From WTGA01 sp965231865 (GTDB lineage: Bacteria > Pseudomonadota > Gammaproteobacteria > Arenicellales > Poriferihabitantaceae): DNA of 64,000 nucleotides. The notes under the pieces were generated by a model that ran no database searches, was not told the DNA's origin, and saw nothing but the letters and a program-made list of their open reading frames with translations. A program made the translations under genes and the position numbers. Location of the stretch: contig CBDDOJ010000002.1 of NCBI GenBank assembly GCA_965231865.1, forward strand, positions 868,001-932,000, given 5' to 3'. This document shows positions 61,657 to 64,000 of this stretch, one piece after another; positions within the stretch are counted from its first letter, which is position 1, and every line of letters starts with the position of its first letter.

Positions 61657-62464
61657 GTATCAATTCGTTTACAAATCGTGTGCCAAAATAGGCCAGAACG
61701 AGCACGAGAAAGGTGGCGATGGTCCATCGAGCGGCCGTTTCGCCGCGCCAGCCAGCCATTTTCCTGCCAGCCAGCAGTCCGGCAAAGCCCAGCCAGGCCA
61801 AAATGGACAGCAGGACATGATGGTTCCATTCCATCAAAACGCCCATGTCATGGAAATGGGTGACCATGCCAATGGCAAGATTCAAGGTCATCAACCCAAA
61901 TCCGGCCAAAGTCATCCAGAACAGATTGGTCTCCATGGTCTGGATGGCCGGGAGTGCTGGAAACCGGTTTCCCGGGTTTGGCTTGTGCAGCTGCCGGTCC
62001 TGGATGATCAGCATGCATGCCTGGGCAAAGGCGACGAAAAAAATTCCGGATGTGGAAATGGCCAGGGCAACATGCCAGCCTACCCCTGGGGGGAATTGCC
62101 GGAAACTGTAGGATTCCCCGGAAGATATTGCCGATACCAATAGCGCGCATCCCCCGATAGGGAGCACAATCAGCCCCAGGTTGAGGGTCCTTTGGGCAAA
62201 CGAACACAACAGCAGTGTGACCACGGATACCCAGCCGGCCAGCGAGAATGCCAGGGCCAGTGAAAGCCGGGGGCCGTCACGGGCAAACACGGTGTCCTGC
62301 AGCAGGTAGCCGTGAATGGCCGCCGTGATTATAATCAATCCCGGTATCAACCAGGGAAAGGCATGGAAGGAATGCTGTCCTCCCCGGATTCTGTGCCACA
62401 GCAATACGATGCATGCCAGATACAGCAGGCTGTTGATGGCAATGAAAATCGGTGAGGAATACAT
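61646..62464 (-). CDS. ypjD: Inner-membrane protein YpjD (CcsA-like cytochrome c assembly family)
   Basis: A 272-residue protein with eight hydrophobic segments. It belongs to the CcsA/HemX-like family; a GVGWHVALAISTSGIFFVAFAQA segment near 130-150, a His near 210 (VTHFHDMG) and one near 220 (WNHHVLLSILAW) are the usual haem-ligand positions. The longer frame runs into the divergent ffh gene and was rejected; ATG 62464 matches the family start. The ypjD/ffh divergon is typical of gammaproteobacteria. Its role is unknown, possibly haem transport. Confidence 0.9.
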   Translation of the reverse strand: MYSSPIFIAINSLLYLACIVLLWHRIRGGQHSFHAFPWLIPGLIIITAAIHGYLLQDTVFARDGPRLSLALAFSLAGWVSVVTLLLCSFAQRTLNLGLIVLPIGGCALLVSAISSGESYSFRQFPPGVGWHVALAISTSGIFFVAFAQACMLIIQDRQLHKPNPGNRFPALPAIQTMETNLFWMTLAGFGLMTLNLAIGMVTHFHDMGVLMEWNHHVLLSILAWLGFAGLLAGRKMAGWRGETAARWTIATFLVLVLAYFGTRFVNELILNQ

Positions 62465-62573
62465 GGGACTGAAATGTAATAATAGAGGGGAATTATACAC
62501 AGGGGTTCCCGGTGAAATGGCAAAGATTCCCGTCTCGCCGGAAACCGGATATTGATTAGGACTGTTACGCATT

Positions 62574-63941
62574 ATGTTTGACCAATTAAGCGAAAAATTA
62601 AGAGGCACTGCGAAGAAGCTCACCGGCCGGGGTCGGCTGACGGAAGCCAATATCTCCGATGCCCTGCGGGAAGTCCGGATCGCTTTGCTCGAAGCGGATG
62701 TCTCCCTGGAAGTCACCAGATTATTTGTGGAGCAGGTCCGGGCAAGAGCGGTGGGGCGGGAGGTACTGGGAAGCCTGCAACCCGGGCAGGCGGTCATCAA
62801 GGTGGTCCAGGAAGAGCTGGTCAGGCTGATGGGGGATTCCAATGATTCCCTGAATCTGGCCGTGCGCCCTCCGGCGACCATTTTTCTGGCCGGGCTCCAG
62901 GGCGCCGGGAAAACCACCACGGCGGGCAAACTGGGCCATTTTTTGAAATCCAGGGAAAAGAAATCGGTCATGCTGGTCAGTACGGACGTCTACAGGCCCG
63001 CGGCCATTGACCAGCTGCACATGCTTGCGAAAAATCTCGGACTGGAATTCTTTCCCAGTGATCCTTCACAGTCCCCGGTGGATATCGCGTTGTCCGCACT
63101 GGACCAGGCACGGAAACAGGGCATTGATGTCCTGCTCGTGGATACGGCAGGACGGTTGCATGTGGACGAGCAGATGATGGATGAAGTCAAGTCCATGCAC
63201 GATGCGGTCCAGCCGGTGGAAACCCTGTTCGTTGTGGACAGTATGACGGGCCAGGATGCCGCAAGCAGTGCCCGGGCGTTCAATGAAACCCTGCCCCTGA
63301 CCGGGGTGGTTTTGACCAAGACGGATGGAGATGCCCGGGGAGGGGCCGCATTGTCGATACGCCATGTCACCGGAAAACCCATCAAGTTCATGGGTATCGG
63401 GGAGGCAATGGACGCCCTGGAACCGTTTCATCCGGACAGGGTGGCATCCCGGATTCTCGGCATGGGGGATGTGCTTTCACTGGTGGAGGAAGCGGAAAGA
63501 AAGATTGACCGGGGAAAGGCCGAAAAGCTGGCGACAAAAATTACCCGGGGCAAGGGGTTTGATCTGGCGGACTTCAGGGACCAGATGATGGAGATGCAGA
63601 ATATGGGAGGGATCGCGGGGGTCATGGAAAAACTTCCCGGTATGGACAGGGTACCTCCAAAGGCTTTGAACCAGATCGGCGATGCAAACACCGTTCAGAC
63701 CATCGCCATTATCAATTCCATGACGCCCCATGAAAGACGGTTTCCTGTGGTGATTCGCGCAGCCCGGAAAAAACGCATCGCGGCAGGTTCGGGAACCCGG
63801 GTGCAGGATGTTAACCGTGTCCTCAGGCAATTCATGCAGACGCAGAAGATGATGAAACGGATGAGCAAGAAGGGTGGGATGAGAGGAATGATGGACCAGA
63901 TCCGGGGTGCAGGGGGCCGAATGCCGGGCATGCCCTTCTAG
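62574..63941 (+). CDS. ffh: Signal recognition particle protein Ffh
   Basis: A 455-residue SRP54 GTPase that binds 4.5S RNA and signal sequences and targets nascent membrane proteins. The N domain (1-85), G1 GLQGAGKTT near 107, G3 DTAGRL near 189, G4 TKTDGDARGG near 246, and the Met-rich M domain (MQTQKMMKRMSKKGGMRGMM near 420) are all present. Full length. It is divergent from ypjD with about 110 bases between the starts. The gene after it, commonly rpsP, would lie outside the window. Confidence 0.98.
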   Translation: MFDQLSEKLRGTAKKLTGRGRLTEANISDALREVRIALLEADVSLEVTRLFVEQVRARAVGREVLGSLQPGQAVIKVVQEELVRLMGDSNDSLNLAVRPPATIFLAGLQGAGKTTTAGKLGHFLKSREKKSVMLVSTDVYRPAAIDQLHMLAKNLGLEFFPSDPSQSPVDIALSALDQARKQGIDVLLVDTAGRLHVDEQMMDEVKSMHDAVQPVETLFVVDSMTGQDAASSARAFNETLPLTGVVLTKTDGDARGGAALSIRHVTGKPIKFMGIGEAMDALEPFHPDRVASRILGMGDVLSLVEEAERKIDRGKAEKLATKITRGKGFDLADFRDQMMEMQNMGGIAGVMEKLPGMDRVPPKALNQIGDANTVQTIAIINSMTPHERRFPVVIRAARKKRIAAGSGTRVQDVNRVLRQFMQTQKMMKRMSKKGGMRGMMDQIRGAGGRMPGMPF

Positions 63942-64000
63942 CGGCGCCGGGTATTCCCTCGCCGTGACGATTCCGGCCTGTGCGGTGTCGTCGGGGGCTT

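Noticed and set aside
62465..62971. Possible N-terminal extension of ypjD
   Set aside because: The open frame runs antisense into ffh; the family starts at the ATG at 62464.

Overview
The window reads as chromosomal DNA of a gammaproteobacterium, probably marine or osmotically challenged. The order tRNA-Pro/Arg/His/Leu - tig - clpP - clpX - lon - hupB - tRNA-Val/Asp - ppiD, the ratA-rnfH / smpB divergon and the ypjD / ffh divergon are typical of that class. Coding is dense and G+C looks moderately high. All identifications come from reading the translations; no database search was run.

Layout. 0-5 kb: end of an enoyl-CoA hydratase, an acyl-CoA ligase, a hot-dog thioesterase, malonyl-CoA decarboxylase and an MscS channel. 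5-9 kb: a cupin resembling DMSP lyases, then a decaying peptide-type ABC transporter (permease without its N-terminus, an ATPase cut by an in-frame amber codon, one intact ATPase, no binding protein or second permease). 9-13 kb: MFS transporter, atypical SDR, AI-2E family permease and a small cupin-like protein. 13.5-17.7 kb: a complete ISKra4-like insertion sequence with perfect 9-bp target duplications, inserted in the last codons of a FAD amine oxidase-like gene that is coupled to an enolase-superfamily gene. 17.9-19.6 kb: tRNA-Pro, a small coupled ORF and a Fic protein behind a palindromic operator. 20-23 kb: pdxH and a LysR regulator divergent from a Rieske oxygenase of the betaine/carnitine type. 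23.1-27.4 kb: a hidden 51-residue CxxC protein, DUF547 protein, a Dpm1-like GT2, a GT-C membrane glycosyltransferase and two tandemly duplicated secreted proteins, one with a long Gly/Ser tract. 27.4-33.2 kb: Na+/H+ antiporter, M20 deacylase, tag, htpG. 33.5-43.7 kb: the tRNA and protein-quality-control block, where the tRNA-Arg(UCU) gene is split by a 303-nt group I intron. 43.9-47.5 kb: pyrC, an SDR, rnfH, ratA, smpB. 47.9-59.8 kb: a ProXVW-type betaine importer, hydrolase, DgcA-like demethylase, EamA exporter, dimethylglycine/sarcosine dehydrogenase-like flavoprotein, cupin and CitE-like lyase. 60-64 kb: an AlbA/Schlafen-type regulator, a small ORF, ypjD and ffh.

Working together. The recurring metabolic theme is methylated onium compounds: an importer (47.9-51.6 kb), a candidate betaine- or carnitine-type oxygenase (21.8 kb), two candidate N-demethylating flavoproteins (52.6 and 55.8 kb), a DMSP-lyase-like cupin (5.3 kb) and a CoA ligase/thioesterase pair (0.4-2.5 kb). 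They are compatible with uptake and stepwise demethylation of glycine betaine, carnitine or DMSP, but substrates are inferred from family resemblance only.

The most unusual items are the intron-split tRNA-Arg, the Gly/Ser-rich secreted protein pair beside a GT2/GT-C pair (a possible envelope glycosylation module), the Fic operator, the nonsense-interrupted ABC ATPase and the precisely datable IS insertion.
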